A stretch of DNA of 64,000 nt from C-114 sp963719285 (GCA_963719285.1 CAVRBO010000001.1:558001-622000); one strand, 5' to 3'; numbered from the stretch's first letter, positions 42,462 through 51,845 are shown. Numbers and translations: made by a program. Notes: generated from the sequence alone by a model not told the origin.

Positions 42462-42931
42462 GGTCGACCCTGGTCGATGCGCTCCACGATCCGGAAGCGC
42501 TCCAGGACGACGAGCGTGTCGTCCGTGAGCTCCCAGGTCGGGTCATCCAGGCCCGTCCTGATCTGGTCGCGATAGCCGTTCCAGTAGCGCTCGTGGGCCA
42601 CCCGGAACGCGGTTGAGTCGGCGTAGCCCTCGCCCTCGTCGATGGCGTGCTGGTCGTCCACGTCGGCGAGCCGGGCGATCCGGCAGGCGATCGTCTCCAC
42701 GACGGCGACGTCACGGCCGTCCGAGTCGATGAGAACGTCGACCTGGCCCGCCACGGGCACAGCATCGCCGTCGATCTCGTATTCCACGAGCAGGCTTGCG
42801 GTCGTCGTCTTGATCCCGGCCAGGGCGGCCGCGGTCAGCTCGTCCCGCAGCGGCCCGGGGTCGGCGAAGCCCCAGCGCGACGACCCGGAGCGGTCGAGCG
42901 GGCCCGGGCGGCCTCCGGCGTCGTCGTTCAC
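42458..42931 (-). CDS. ASCH-domain protein
   Basis: A 157-residue protein. The family pattern is RDELTAAALAGIKTTTASLL (the G-x-K-x-x-T motif), YEIDGDAVPVAGQVDVLID and VETIACRIARLADVDDQHA, followed by AFRVAHERYWNGYRDQIR. ASCH domains resemble PUA domains and some are amidohydrolases or nucleic-acid binders. The GTG at 42931 begins three bases after the GGDEF gene stop, and its own stop overlaps the next gene, so the three are likely cotranscribed. Confidence 0.85.
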   Translation of the reverse strand: MNDDAGGRPGPLDRSGSSRWGFADPGPLRDELTAAALAGIKTTTASLLVEYEIDGDAVPVAGQVDVLIDSDGRDVAVVETIACRIARLADVDDQHAIDEGEGYADSTAFRVAHERYWNGYRDQIRTGLDDPTWELTDDTLVVLERFRIVERIDQGRP

Positions 42932-42933
42932 GA

Positions 42934-45105
42934 TCAGATCGCCACGATCCGGTTCCGGCCCGCCCGCTTGGCCATCGACAGGGCCACATCGGCCGACCGG
43001 ATGAGCGACTCCGGGGTTGCCTCGCCGGAGTCGGCCTCCGCGCAGCCGGCCGACACGGTGACCGGCAGGGGCTCGCCGGTCGCGTCCGACATCGGCGCCG
43101 CCTCGAGCGTCACCCGGATCTCCTCCGCGACCCGGCACGCGTCGGCGCGGGAAGCGCCCTGCAGGACCGCGACGAACTCCTCGCCGCCATAGCGGGCGAC
43201 GAGGTCGGCCTCGCGCAGCCTGCCCTGCAGGATCCGACCGAACGTGCGCAGGACGTCATCACCGGCCAGATGGCCGTGGAGCTTGTTGAACGCGCCGAAA
43301 TTGTCAAGGTCGAACAGGATGATCGACAGCGGGTGCCGACCGTCCTCGGGCAGGCGGGCGCGGGCGGCCGTGAGCGTCCGGAACGCCTCATCGAGGAACC
43401 GCCGGTTGTGGAGCCCGGTCAGCGGGTCGCGGATCGCCCGTTCGGCCACTTCCCCGTGGAGCAGGGCGTTGCTCACGGCGAGGGTGATCTCCCCGCCCAG
43501 GAGGTCGAGGGCCTCGAGCTCGAGATCGGTGAACGGCCGATCGTGGTCCGCTCGGGCGACGGTGAGGGCGCCGATGATGATGCCCTCTCCCTTCAGCGGC
43601 ACGCCCAGCGCCCAGCCGAACGAGTCGATGGTCGGCCCGCCGACGATCGTGGGCGGGAACTCCTCCCGACGGAAGTTCTCGGCGCGGACGAGCTCGCCGG
43701 ACTGGATCGCGCGGCCGGCCATGCCATGGCCCGGATCGATGAGGCTGCCGGTGGCGCCGCCTCCGCCGCGCTCGGATCGGATGACATAGAACCCGGTCGC
43801 CGGGTCGCGCACCGTGACGGCCACGAGCTGGGCGGGGACCACGTCGCTCACCGCGTCGGCGATCACCTCGTAGAGCTCCGCGGCCGCGAGGACCGAGCTC
43901 ACCTTCGCCGAGAACGCGACGATCCGCTGGAACACCTGCGCGCGTTCGGCCAGGTTGGCCCGTTCGATGGCCAGCGCGAGCGCGACAGCCACCCGGTCGG
44001 CGACCACGCCGATCGCCGAGAAGTCCGTCTCGGTGAGCTCGTTCGGGCTTTCGACATTGAGCACCCCCAGGAACGCGCCGTGGGCGAGCAAGGGGATGGA
44101 GATCTCGCTCCGGATGTCTGGATCGGCACTCAGGTAGTCCGGGTCCTGGCTGACGTCGCGGAGGAATGCCGCCTCACGGGTGCGCGCGACGCGTCCGATC
44201 ACGCCGACCGACGGCTCGAACTCGTGGATCGGGTTGTCGTAGCCGCGCTGCGCCCCCAGTCGAAGCAGGCGGCCGTCGCTCGTGTAGATGGACGGGTACG
44301 TGTAGCCGAACGTCTCGACCAGGAGGCCGACGACACCGTCGAGCGCCTCGGCCGTCGGACCCTGCTCGGCAAGGGTCCGACCGATGCTCTCCATCCCGCG
44401 GAGCTGGCGGAGCGTGGACTCGGCCCGCCGGTTCGCCGTCCGCAGCTCCCGCCTGCTGGCGAGGTGCGCCGTCCGCCGGTCGTGGGCCGCCCGAGTCTGT
44501 TCGACCACGCGCTGGCGCGACGATCGGAGCATCACCTGGGCGACGAGGCTGACGATCCCGCCCAGGGCGTAGCCGGCAAGCAGGCCGACCCGCTCACGCT
44601 CGATCGTCGCGTCCGAGCCGAGCGCGATCAGGGCCGCGACGAGCATGAGCCCACCGGTGCCCAGCCAGATGAGGTGCTCCCGGGTGCTCCACGGGACGAA
44701 CAGGATGAGGGCCATCGGCAACATCCCGACGACCGCGACCACGTAGTCGGACAGCCCTTCGGTCTCGGTGATCACGGCGCCCAGGATCGATAGGAGCCCG
44801 AGCAGGCCGAAGACCCCGGCGAGGGCGGAGAGCCAGCCGTCCGGCACCCGTGTCGCGACGAAGCGCAGTCCGAGGAACACCGTCGCCACGACCACCGCCA
44901 GGCCCGTCGTGGCGACCGGCGTGATGAGCGCGAGGTGGATGATGGCCGACCCGAGCGCGAGCCCGGCGGCGATCACCGATGCCACGACGAGTCCCCGTCG
45001 CATCTGGCGGGCCTCGGCGCGGCGCAACACCAGATCCTGCCCCGGCCCGGATGACCGCAGGGCCTTTCCGTGCGGTTCCACGGGGACCGATCCCGAGACT
45101 GTCAC
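42934..45105 (-). CDS. Membrane GAF-GAF-GGDEF diguanylate cyclase
   Basis: A 723-residue protein. About six hydrophobic segments fill residues 35-190 (VVASVIAAGLALGSAIIHL, VFGLLGLLSILGAVI, MLPMALILFVPW). GAF domains lie at about 235-395 (TFGYTYPSIYTSDGRLLRL, PLLAHGAFLGVLNVES) and 400-565 (TGFYVIRSERGGGGATG, LKGEGIIIGALTVARADH). The GGDEF domain has DPLTGLHNRRFLDEAF, FDLDNFGAFNKLHGHLAGDD and the active variant RYGGEEFVAVL. It should make cyclic di-GMP; the GAF domains may bind a ligand. A candidate -10 box (TATAGT) is found upstream. Confidence 0.9.
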   Translation of the reverse strand: MTVSGSVPVEPHGKALRSSGPGQDLVLRRAEARQMRRGLVVASVIAAGLALGSAIIHLALITPVATTGLAVVVATVFLGLRFVATRVPDGWLSALAGVFGLLGLLSILGAVITETEGLSDYVVAVVGMLPMALILFVPWSTREHLIWLGTGGLMLVAALIALGSDATIERERVGLLAGYALGGIVSLVAQVMLRSSRQRVVEQTRAAHDRRTAHLASRRELRTANRRAESTLRQLRGMESIGRTLAEQGPTAEALDGVVGLLVETFGYTYPSIYTSDGRLLRLGAQRGYDNPIHEFEPSVGVIGRVARTREAAFLRDVSQDPDYLSADPDIRSEISIPLLAHGAFLGVLNVESPNELTETDFSAIGVVADRVAVALALAIERANLAERAQVFQRIVAFSAKVSSVLAAAELYEVIADAVSDVVPAQLVAVTVRDPATGFYVIRSERGGGGATGSLIDPGHGMAGRAIQSGELVRAENFRREEFPPTIVGGPTIDSFGWALGVPLKGEGIIIGALTVARADHDRPFTDLELEALDLLGGEITLAVSNALLHGEVAERAIRDPLTGLHNRRFLDEAFRTLTAARARLPEDGRHPLSIILFDLDNFGAFNKLHGHLAGDDVLRTFGRILQGRLREADLVARYGGEEFVAVLQGASRADACRVAEEIRVTLEAAPMSDATGEPLPVTVSAGCAEADSGEATPESLIRSADVALSMAKRAGRNRIVAI

Positions 45106-45140
45106 AGAGCGAGGTGCCTCGCGGGAAGCTCGACGGCCCG

Positions 45141-45146
45141 ACTATA
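45141..45146 (-). promoter_or_regulatory. Candidate -10 box for the GAF-GGDEF gene
   Basis: TATAGT on the minus strand lies about 36 bases before the ATG at 45105 and is an AT-rich exception in this region. No clear -35 element is seen at the expected distance, so the call is weak. Confidence 0.3.
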
Positions 45147-45201
45147 CCCTCTCGCCCGGCGCTCGGAGGCGAGGCTCCGCTCCGGTCTGGGCGGCGCCGC
45201 C

Positions 45202-47625
45202 TCAGGCCGGGAAGGGCAGGAAGCTTCCGTCGTCCGCACGCGGTGCGGGGATGACCCGGACCACGGCGTCCGGCGGGATCGCCCCGTACACGTGCGGAAA
45301 GCGTCGTTCCGCGTCGTCGTAGCGCCACGCCTCGCCGAGCCGGCCCAGGTCGATCGACGCGACGAGGAACGGACGCGGGTCGTCGCGGTAGAACCTGTCG
45401 CCCGATGCCCGCAGCCCATCCACCCCGTCCGTGCAGTGGATGAACCCCTCCGTGGCGAGCGAGGCCGGCGCGTAGTCGGCGCCATCGTCCCGCGCGTCCC
45501 AGGTCTCCCGGGCCACGAGGTGGTAGGTGATCGCGGGCGAGGCGGTCGCTTCCCCCGGCGCCGCGACGACACTGGGTGCCACGTCGGCGGCCGGTCCGAC
45601 GCCGGGCGCGGATGCAGGCACGGCCCCCGGATGGTCGTCGATGGAGACCCAGCGTCGGTCCAGGGGCAGGTGGATCACGGTCGGCCCATCGGCCGCCAGC
45701 GCGTCGCGCAGGGCGGTCTCGAAGCCCGCGTCCGCGTCGACCCGCACGCCCCGTGCTCCGAACCCCTCGGCGATCCTGGCGATGTCGAGCGGCCCGAGTT
45801 CGGTCGCCACGCCGACGCCCGACCCGCGGATCTCCTGGTGCATCCGGATCGTCCCATACCGCCGGTTGTCGAAGACGAGCAGGACGATCCGGCATCGTTC
45901 ACGCACGGCGGTCTCGAGCTCGGCGAGGGTCATCCCGAACCCACCATCCCCGGCCAGCCCGACGACCGGCCGCTCGTGGTGCACCAGGGCGGCGGCGATC
46001 GCCGCCGGCAGCGCGTAGCCCATCGCGCCCGACGTCGGTCCCAGGAACGTCCCGGGCCGGTGGAAGCGGTAGCCCCGGGCGAGCCACCCGGCGAAGTTGC
46101 CGGCGTCGGTGGTCACGATCGCCTCGGGCGGCAGGACGCGAGCCAGGGTCGCCACGATCCGACCGGGATGGACCCCCGGGCCGTCCCACGCGCCACCGTC
46201 GACGACCGTGGCCGCCTCCCAGGCGGCCCGATCCGTGACATTGGCGGCTCGCCGGGCGTCGAGCGCGGCCTTGTCGTGGACGGTCCCGGCCAGGAGCCGC
46301 GCGGCGACCCGCAGGAACGTGCGGGCGTCGGCCGCGATCGTGAAGTCCGGCGCCCGCAGGTCGGGATGGGCGACCCGCGGCTCGATGTCGACGTGGGTCC
46401 AGCGCTGGCCGTCGGCCGGGATGGCATAGCCCATCGATGTCGGTTCGTTCAGGCGACAGCCCACGACGAGCAGCTCGTCCGCGGCCACCAGGCGGTCGCG
46501 GAGCGACCGCGGCGCAGCGTAGCCGGCCATCCCGAGGTAGAGCGGATGGTCGTTCGGGAAGACGTCGCCGCGGCGCCACGACGCCACGACCGGGACCTCG
46601 AGGATCTCGGCCAGGCGGACGAGATCGGCGGTCGACCGGGCGCGCAGGACGCCGGCCCCGGCCACGATCAGCGGCCGCTTCGCGGCGGTGAGCCGCCGGA
46701 TGGCGGCCCGGACGATGTCCGGGTCCGGGTCGGGCGGCCGGCTCCGGACGACGTGGGTGACCTCCGCCCCATCCGGCATCGGCTCGTCGAGCACGTCCTC
46801 GGGGATCGCGACGAGGGCAGGGCCCGGCCGGCCGCCGAGGACGTGACGGGTCGCCTCGGCCATCGCGCCTGGAAGCCGGGCCGGATCGTCGACCTGTACC
46901 GCGTAGCTCGCGAGCCGTCCGATCGACCCGGCGAGATCCGCCTCCTGGAAGCCCTCGCGGCCGTGGACGACCCGTGGGACCTGGCCCAGAAGGGCGAACA
47001 TCGGCGTGGAGTCGGCCCGGGCCGTATGGATGCCGATCGCGAGGTTGGCGGCGCCCACGGCGCGGGTCCCCAGCACCGCCGCCGGGCGGCCCGTGAGCTG
47101 TCCGTAGGCCTCGGCCATGAACGCGGCGCCGCCCTCGTGGCGCGTCGCGACGACGCGGATGCCCGCCGGCCCGAGCGCGTCCAGCACGCCGAGAAAGCTC
47201 TCACCCGGGACGGTGAACGCGATGCGGACGCCGGCGGCATGCATGGCGTCCGCCGTGAAGCGGCCGGCGGTCCTGGCCGGAACGGCCGGCCCGGGCGCGG
47301 GCGGGGCCGGCGTGGGCGGCGCCGCAGGGCTCGGGTCCGACGTGGCAGCGGGGCCTTCGGACGCGCCCGCGGCCGGGGGCTCGGGCGGCGCCGCAGGGCT
47401 CGGGTCCGGCGCGGCAGCGGGGGCCCTGGGCGCGCCTGCGGCCGGGGCCGGGTCGGGGGCCTCGTGCGGGGCCGGGTCGGGGGCCTCGTGCGGGGCCGGG
47501 TCGGGGGCCCCGATGCGCGGTGCGGCCGGTTCGTCGGGCATCACGGGCACGCCGACCACCGGCGACTCGACCGCGGCCTCTGATGCGGTCTCGTCGGCGA
47601 CGATGCCTGGCCGCACGTCGGTCAC
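45202..47625 (-). CDS. Acetolactate-synthase-like TPP enzyme fused to a C-terminal DUF952 domain
   Basis: An 807-residue, three-part protein. Residues 1-115 are a Pro/Ala repeat (APDPAPHEAPDPAPHEAPDP). Residues 115-670 form the TPP enzyme core: IAFTVPGESFLGVLDAL with the catalytic Glu, GGAAFMAEAYGQLTGRPAA, PALVAIPEDVLDEP, VVGLAGDGGFGMTLAE and VFDNRRYGTIRMHQE for TPP-Mg. After a linker, residues 695-807 are DUF952: ITYHLVARETWDARDDGADY, SLATEGFIHCTDGVDGL and FPHVYGAIPPDAVVRV. DUF952 is usually a free 110-residue protein. The enzyme could be acetolactate synthase or a related decarboxylase; the FAD-binding middle domain is present, but no small subunit is nearby. The fusion is in frame. Confidence 0.8.
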   Translation of the reverse strand: MTDVRPGIVADETASEAAVESPVVGVPVMPDEPAAPRIGAPDPAPHEAPDPAPHEAPDPAPAAGAPRAPAAAPDPSPAAPPEPPAAGASEGPAATSDPSPAAPPTPAPPAPGPAVPARTAGRFTADAMHAAGVRIAFTVPGESFLGVLDALGPAGIRVVATRHEGGAAFMAEAYGQLTGRPAAVLGTRAVGAANLAIGIHTARADSTPMFALLGQVPRVVHGREGFQEADLAGSIGRLASYAVQVDDPARLPGAMAEATRHVLGGRPGPALVAIPEDVLDEPMPDGAEVTHVVRSRPPDPDPDIVRAAIRRLTAAKRPLIVAGAGVLRARSTADLVRLAEILEVPVVASWRRGDVFPNDHPLYLGMAGYAAPRSLRDRLVAADELLVVGCRLNEPTSMGYAIPADGQRWTHVDIEPRVAHPDLRAPDFTIAADARTFLRVAARLLAGTVHDKAALDARRAANVTDRAAWEAATVVDGGAWDGPGVHPGRIVATLARVLPPEAIVTTDAGNFAGWLARGYRFHRPGTFLGPTSGAMGYALPAAIAAALVHHERPVVGLAGDGGFGMTLAELETAVRERCRIVLLVFDNRRYGTIRMHQEIRGSGVGVATELGPLDIARIAEGFGARGVRVDADAGFETALRDALAADGPTVIHLPLDRRWVSIDDHPGAVPASAPGVGPAADVAPSVVAAPGEATASPAITYHLVARETWDARDDGADYAPASLATEGFIHCTDGVDGLRASGDRFYRDDPRPFLVASIDLGRLGEAWRYDDAERRFPHVYGAIPPDAVVRVIPAPRADDGSFLPFPA
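47315..47509 (-). repeat. Tandem repeats coding the Pro/Ala-rich N-terminus of the TPP enzyme
   Basis: A 24-base unit is repeated at 47444-47467 and 47468-47491, with a partial third copy after. A different 25-base unit occurs at 47315-47339 and again at 47384-47408. All stay in frame and code for Pro/Ala-rich linker. Such repeats often vary in copy number among strains. Confidence 0.7.
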
Positions 47626-47629
47626 GGCG

Positions 47630-48121
47630 TCAGCGGTAGTTCTGGAACTGGAGCGGGACGGATTCGTCGAGCTCGCGGAGGCGGCCGATGACTCGCTGGA
47701 GGTCGTCCTTGCTCTTCGCCGACACGCGGACCGCGTCGCCCTGGATCTGGGACTTGACCTTGGGAAACTCGTCGCGGATGAGCCTCGTCACCTTGCGTGC
47801 CAGCTCGTCGCCGAGGCCGCGCCTGAGCGCGACGACCTGCTTGACCTTGTTCCCGCCGACCGGCTCGACCTTGCCCCAGTCGAAGATCTTGAGGCTCAGG
47901 TTGCGCCGGATCGCCTTGGTCTCGATGAGGTCCTTGACCGCCGCCGCACGATGCTCGTCGTCGGTGATCAGGGTCAGCTCCTCCTTGGCCTGGGTGAGAT
48001 CGACGGTGACACCCTTGAAGTCGAACCGCTGCTGGATCTCCCGGCGCACCTGGTCCAAGGCGTTGCGCAGTTCCTGCTCGTCGAACTCGCTCACCACGTC
48101 GAACGAGACGTCGCCCGCCAT
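47630..48121 (-). CDS. yajQ: YajQ-family nucleotide-binding protein
   Basis: A 163-residue protein of exactly family length. It begins MAGDVSFDVVSEFDEQELRN, carries the two-domain ferredoxin-like fold with RFDFKGVTVDLTQAKEEL, and ends SVPLQFQNYR as in YajQ. Members bind cyclic di-GMP in Xanthomonas and Pseudomonas and act with transcription factors; others bind nucleotides or tRNA. In a genome with several GGDEF/EAL proteins, c-di-GMP binding is a reasonable guess. It lies 4 bases upstream of the TPP enzyme gene. Confidence 0.92.
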   Translation of the reverse strand: MAGDVSFDVVSEFDEQELRNALDQVRREIQQRFDFKGVTVDLTQAKEELTLITDDEHRAAAVKDLIETKAIRRNLSLKIFDWGKVEPVGGNKVKQVVALRRGLGDELARKVTRLIRDEFPKVKSQIQGDAVRVSAKSKDDLQRVIGRLRELDESVPLQFQNYR

Positions 48122-48238
48122 CCATCCTCCTCATCGCGTCGGACCGACCTGCCCGTCGATCCCCTGTCCTGCACGGCCGGCCGCCATGGTACCCGCCACC
48201 GGCGGACCACGCCGCCGCGGACCGGGTCCGGGGTGGCC

Positions 48239-49804
48239 TCAGCCCAGGCGCTCCAGGAGCAGCTCGCCGATGCGATAGCTCCGTCCACCGCCCATCACGA
48301 GCACCGCGTCACCGGGCAGGACCCGCCCGGCGAGCCACTCCGCGGTCGCCTCGACCGACCCGGGCGCCGCGACCTCCAGCCCCGGCCGGCGGGACGCCAC
48401 GGCGCGGGCGAGGCCGTCCGCGGAAGCCACGCTCGTATCGAGATCGCGACCGGCCCAGATGTCGGCGATCGCGACCGCGTCGGCCTCGGCGAGGGCCGCG
48501 GCGAACCCATCGAGCATGGCCGCGGTGCGGTTGTAGGTGAGCGGCTCATAGGCGGCCCAGACGCGCCGGCCCGGTTCACGCTGCCGGATCGCCGCGAGCG
48601 TCGCCAGGATGGCCGTGGGGTGATGGCCGTAGTCGTCGTACACCACCACGCCCCGCGCCTCGCCCTTGCGCTCCAGGCGCCGGCCGATCCCGCGGAAGCC
48701 CGCCAGGCCGTCCAGGGCGGCCCCAGGCGCCACGCCGACGGCACGGGCGGCCGCGAGGACCACCAGCGCGTTCGCGGCGTTGTGGCGTCCGGCGGCCGCG
48801 ACGTGGACGCTCGCGGGTTCGGCGAGGACCGACCGGCCCGAGATCTCGATCGTCGTCCCGTCCGGGGCCGACGCCACGATCCGGCCGATGAGCGCGGCCG
48901 CGGGACCGGCGGCCGTCGCGTACGCCGCGGCCAGTCCCCGGGCGTAGCCGTCGATGCGCTGCGGGGCGACGTCGACGACCGCCGTCACCAGCAGCTGGCC
49001 GGGCCAGTCCGGGGCGACCCGGCGGACGAGCGCCTCCGCGCCGGGATCCGCCACGTTGGCCACGAGGATGGCCCGCCGGGGATCGACGGGGCCGGGCGCA
49101 CCGATCCAGGCGGCGAACGCGTCGACGACGGCCGCCCGGTCGGCGAAGACGTCCGGATGATCCCATTCGATGTTCGTGACGACCGTCACCGCCGGCCGGT
49201 ACGAGTCGAAGTTCCCGGCATACTCGTCGGCCTCCACGACGAACGTCGAGCCGCTCCCGCGCCGTGCGGTCGCCGGCGGCCCGCCCGTGATCTCCGGCCC
49301 CAGGAGCGCGCCGACGAGCGCGGAAGGGTCCGCCCCGGCGGCTGTCAGCACGTGGACGAGCCAGCCGGCGGTCGTGCTCTTCCCGTGCGTGCCCGATACG
49401 GCCACGAGGGTCCGGCCCGTGGCGGTGTCGGCGACGACCTGCTGCCACGATTCGAGGGGGATGCCCGCCCGCCGGGCAGCGGCCAGCTCCGGATGGTCGG
49501 GGTCGACCGCGGTCAGCGCCTTCGTGACCGCGAGCCGGTCCGGCGGCGTGGGACCGGTCACGTGGGACGGGTCGTGCCCCTGGGCCACCGGGATCCCCGC
49601 CGCGCTGAGCGCGGGCGCATACGACGAGGGACCGCCGGCATCGCAGGCGGTGACCTCCGCGCCGGCCGACTGCGCGAGCAGTGCGGCACCGCTCGCGCCC
49701 GCTCCGCCGGCGCCGACGACGTGGATCCGCTCGCCGGCCCGGATCGGCCGGGCGGGTCGGACCGCTGCCAGGCCGGCCCCGATCTCCGCGGCGGTCCGGG
49801 TCAT
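48239..49804 (-). CDS. murC: UDP-N-acetylmuramate--L-alanine ligase
   Basis: A 521-residue Mur ligase. The N-terminal UDP-binding domain has IHVVGAGGAGASGAALLAQS. The ATP loop is VAVSGTHGKSTTAGWLVHV, with SGSTFVVEADEYAGNFDSY and VTNIEWDHPDVFAD following; the latter two motifs are MurC-specific (ADEYD/WDHPD). The C-terminal domain has VVVYDDYGHHPTAILATLAA, which closes over the product. The reaction adds L-Ala to UDP-MurNAc with ATP. Its ATG overlaps the stop of the cinA-type gene by four bases. Confidence 0.93.
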   Translation of the reverse strand: MTRTAAEIGAGLAAVRPARPIRAGERIHVVGAGGAGASGAALLAQSAGAEVTACDAGGPSSYAPALSAAGIPVAQGHDPSHVTGPTPPDRLAVTKALTAVDPDHPELAAARRAGIPLESWQQVVADTATGRTLVAVSGTHGKSTTAGWLVHVLTAAGADPSALVGALLGPEITGGPPATARRGSGSTFVVEADEYAGNFDSYRPAVTVVTNIEWDHPDVFADRAAVVDAFAAWIGAPGPVDPRRAILVANVADPGAEALVRRVAPDWPGQLLVTAVVDVAPQRIDGYARGLAAAYATAAGPAAALIGRIVASAPDGTTIEISGRSVLAEPASVHVAAAGRHNAANALVVLAAARAVGVAPGAALDGLAGFRGIGRRLERKGEARGVVVYDDYGHHPTAILATLAAIRQREPGRRVWAAYEPLTYNRTAAMLDGFAAALAEADAVAIADIWAGRDLDTSVASADGLARAVASRRPGLEVAAPGSVEATAEWLAGRVLPGDAVLVMGGGRSYRIGELLLERLG

Positions 49805-50355
49805 GAGTGGGCGGCGGCCGTCCCGGCGGGTTCCGGCAGCGCATCGGCAGCGGCGAGGAGCATCTCCAGGGCGAGCCCGGCGCTCGAGAGTTTGTTCGAG
49901 CCGCGGTCGCCCGTCCAGATCACGCGCCGCACGTCCGTCCCGTCCGGGCCCGCGACCGCGACGTACACGAGACCGACCGGCTTGGCGGCCGTGCCACCGT
50001 CGGGGCCGGCGATCCCGGTCACCGACACCGCGAGATCGACGCCGAGCCGGGCCCTGACTCCCTCGGCCATGGACCGGGCGACCTGGGCGCTCACCGCTCC
50101 GTGGGCGTCGAGGACGGCCTGGGGCACCTCGAGCTGGGCGACCTTGACCGCATCGGCATAGGCCACGACCCCACCGACGAGGTAGCCGGACGAACCGGGG
50201 ACCTGGGTGATGAGGTGGGCGACGAGGCCGCCGGTACAGGACTCGGCCGTCGCGACCGTCGATCTGGTCGCCAGGCAGCGGGCCATGAGCCGCTCGGCGA
50301 GGGCCACGAGCGTGGCCTCGGTGCCGCCGGTCCCGGGTGCGGCCGTGTCGTCCAT
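49801..50355 (-). CDS. CinA C-terminal-type nicotinamide-nucleotide amidohydrolase
   Basis: A 184-residue protein, the length of free-standing CinA C-domains (PncC). Motifs: TVATAESCTGGLVAHLITQV with the catalytic Ser/Cys region, GGVVAYADAVKVAQLEVPQ, VSVTGIAGPDGGTAAKPVG and VIWTGDRGSNK. PncC deamidates nicotinamide mononucleotide in NAD recycling. ATG at 50355; upstream extension would run into the rodZ-like gene. It overlaps murC by ATGA, which is a common neighbour of cell-wall and division genes in related bacteria. Confidence 0.9.
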   Translation of the reverse strand: MDDTAAPGTGGTEATLVALAERLMARCLATRSTVATAESCTGGLVAHLITQVPGSSGYLVGGVVAYADAVKVAQLEVPQAVLDAHGAVSAQVARSMAEGVRARLGVDLAVSVTGIAGPDGGTAAKPVGLVYVAVAGPDGTDVRRVIWTGDRGSNKLSSAGLALEMLLAAADALPEPAGTAAAHS

Positions 50356-50359
50356 CGGA

Positions 50360-51745
50360 CTACTTGCTGCTCGTCTGCTTCGGCGGAGCCGTCGCGGTGA
50401 AGAGCCACGTCTCGGGGTTGAGCGACGTCCCCATCTTCCCGAGCGAGACACCGTTCACCGTGAAATACGTCGCGGCGGACGCGCCGGTCCGGACCTCGAC
50501 CGACTGGTCGCCGGTGAAGGTCAGGACCTTTCCATCGTTGAAGACCTTGCCGGCCGCCCCGATGGACGGGGCGAGCACGCCATCGACCCACACCTTGAGC
50601 CATGCCCGACCATGGATGGTGACCACGACGTTGACCCCGTGGTAGGCGATCGTGACCGACCGGGTCAGCGTCGTCGTCCGACCCTCGGCGTTCGAGGCGA
50701 CGATCGTGAGCGACCAGCGCCCGTTGGCCAGTTCGTAGGGCGTGCTGAACGCGCCATCCGAGCGGATCTGGAGGGTCACCGGTGCGGGCGTGGTGGGCGG
50801 CTTGCTCGTGGGCGGCGCCGTCTTGCCCGGCTTCGGCGTCGGCGCCGGCGTTCCCGGGCTGCCGAGATACGTCGCGCTGATCACGACCTGGGTCGCGTTC
50901 GTCGTCGTCCCGGCGATCGGGATCGCGCCGTTCTGGAAGCTCGCTCCGTCGGCCGGCAAATCCACCTGGAGCGTGGGTGCCAGCACGGCCGAGATCGGGA
51001 CGTTGACGATGTACGCCAGCGTCTGCTCGGAGTTCTTGCCGGTATCCGGATCCGTGGCCGAGATCGTGAAGTCGTTGCGGCCGCGGCGGAGCGGGACGAC
51101 CTGGCTCCACAGGCCGATGCTGTCGGCCGTGGCCTGGAGCTGGCCACCGGCCGAGTTGGCGATCGTGACGGTGCCGTGCGGGATCGTGGTGCCCCGGAAC
51201 GTGTACTCGGTCGCGGTCTCGGAGATGTCGCTCACGGCGCTGGACGGATCGGTGACCGCGATCGGTGGCGGCTTGGCGAAGCGCAACAGCTGGATCGCGA
51301 GGTAGCCGACGAACAGCAGCAGGATGACCGTCATGAGCGCGGCGACGACGATGGCCGGCGAGAAGGTCAGCCCCTGACGCGGCGCGGACAGGGGCCGGGG
51401 CAGGACGATCGACGGCGCGCTGTCGACCTTGCCCTCGCCCTTCTCGCGGCGCCACTGAAGGAGGATCTCGTCCGGGTCGAGACCGAGGTACAGCGCGTAG
51501 TTGCGCAGGAAGCCCTTGGTGTAGACCGAGCCCGGCAGCTCGCGATACTCGCCCCGCTCCAGGGCACCCAGGTAGCGGGCCCGGATCTTCGTGTCCCGCT
51601 CGGCACGGTACAGATCGACGCCCTTGCGTTCGCGGGCCGCGAGCAGGCGCTCACCGAGGCCGGCCACCGGTTCGGCGACCGGCATCGGCCGGTTGGTCGC
51701 GGAACGGGCCTCGCTTCGGCGGCGGGCCTCGTCTCGGGTGGTCAT
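50360..51745 (-). CDS. RodZ-like membrane protein with N-terminal helix-turn-helix
   Basis: A 461-residue protein. Residues 30-95 form the HTH_25 domain (LGERLLAARERKGVDLYRAE, LGALERGEYRELPGSVYTKG, FLRNYALYLGLDPDEILLQW). A single membrane helix follows (AIVVAALMTVILLLFVGYLA). The outer region has two Ig-like domains, a Pro/Thr/Lys linker (GTPAPTPKPGKTAPPTSKPP) and the C-terminal DUF4115-like domain found in RodZ (GRAWLKVWVDGVLAPS, TGDQSVEVRTGASAATYFTV). RodZ links the cytoskeleton to wall synthesis in rods. It lies with murC and ftsK, which supports a wall or division role. Confidence 0.87.
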   Translation of the reverse strand: MTTRDEARRRSEARSATNRPMPVAEPVAGLGERLLAARERKGVDLYRAERDTKIRARYLGALERGEYRELPGSVYTKGFLRNYALYLGLDPDEILLQWRREKGEGKVDSAPSIVLPRPLSAPRQGLTFSPAIVVAALMTVILLLFVGYLAIQLLRFAKPPPIAVTDPSSAVSDISETATEYTFRGTTIPHGTVTIANSAGGQLQATADSIGLWSQVVPLRRGRNDFTISATDPDTGKNSEQTLAYIVNVPISAVLAPTLQVDLPADGASFQNGAIPIAGTTTNATQVVISATYLGSPGTPAPTPKPGKTAPPTSKPPTTPAPVTLQIRSDGAFSTPYELANGRWSLTIVASNAEGRTTTLTRSVTIAYHGVNVVVTIHGRAWLKVWVDGVLAPSIGAAGKVFNDGKVLTFTGDQSVEVRTGASAATYFTVNGVSLGKMGTSLNPETWLFTATAPPKQTSSK

Positions 51746-51845
51746 GCGGTCGTACAGTCCTCAGGGGGTCCGTGCCGCGCGCTCCGGCGTCCGGTCCCGG
51801 GGTCAGGATACCCGACGTCGGCGACCGCCCCCATCGGGCGAGGGC

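Noticed and set aside
45070..47583. An 837-codon plus-strand frame opposite the TPP enzyme gene
   Set aside because: Its translation is Arg/Gly/Pro/Asp-rich without domains, while the minus strand gives a clear TPP enzyme and DUF952.
47117..50161. A 1014-codon plus-strand frame across yajQ, murC and cinA
   Set aside because: It runs antisense to three well-supported genes and has no recognisable motif.
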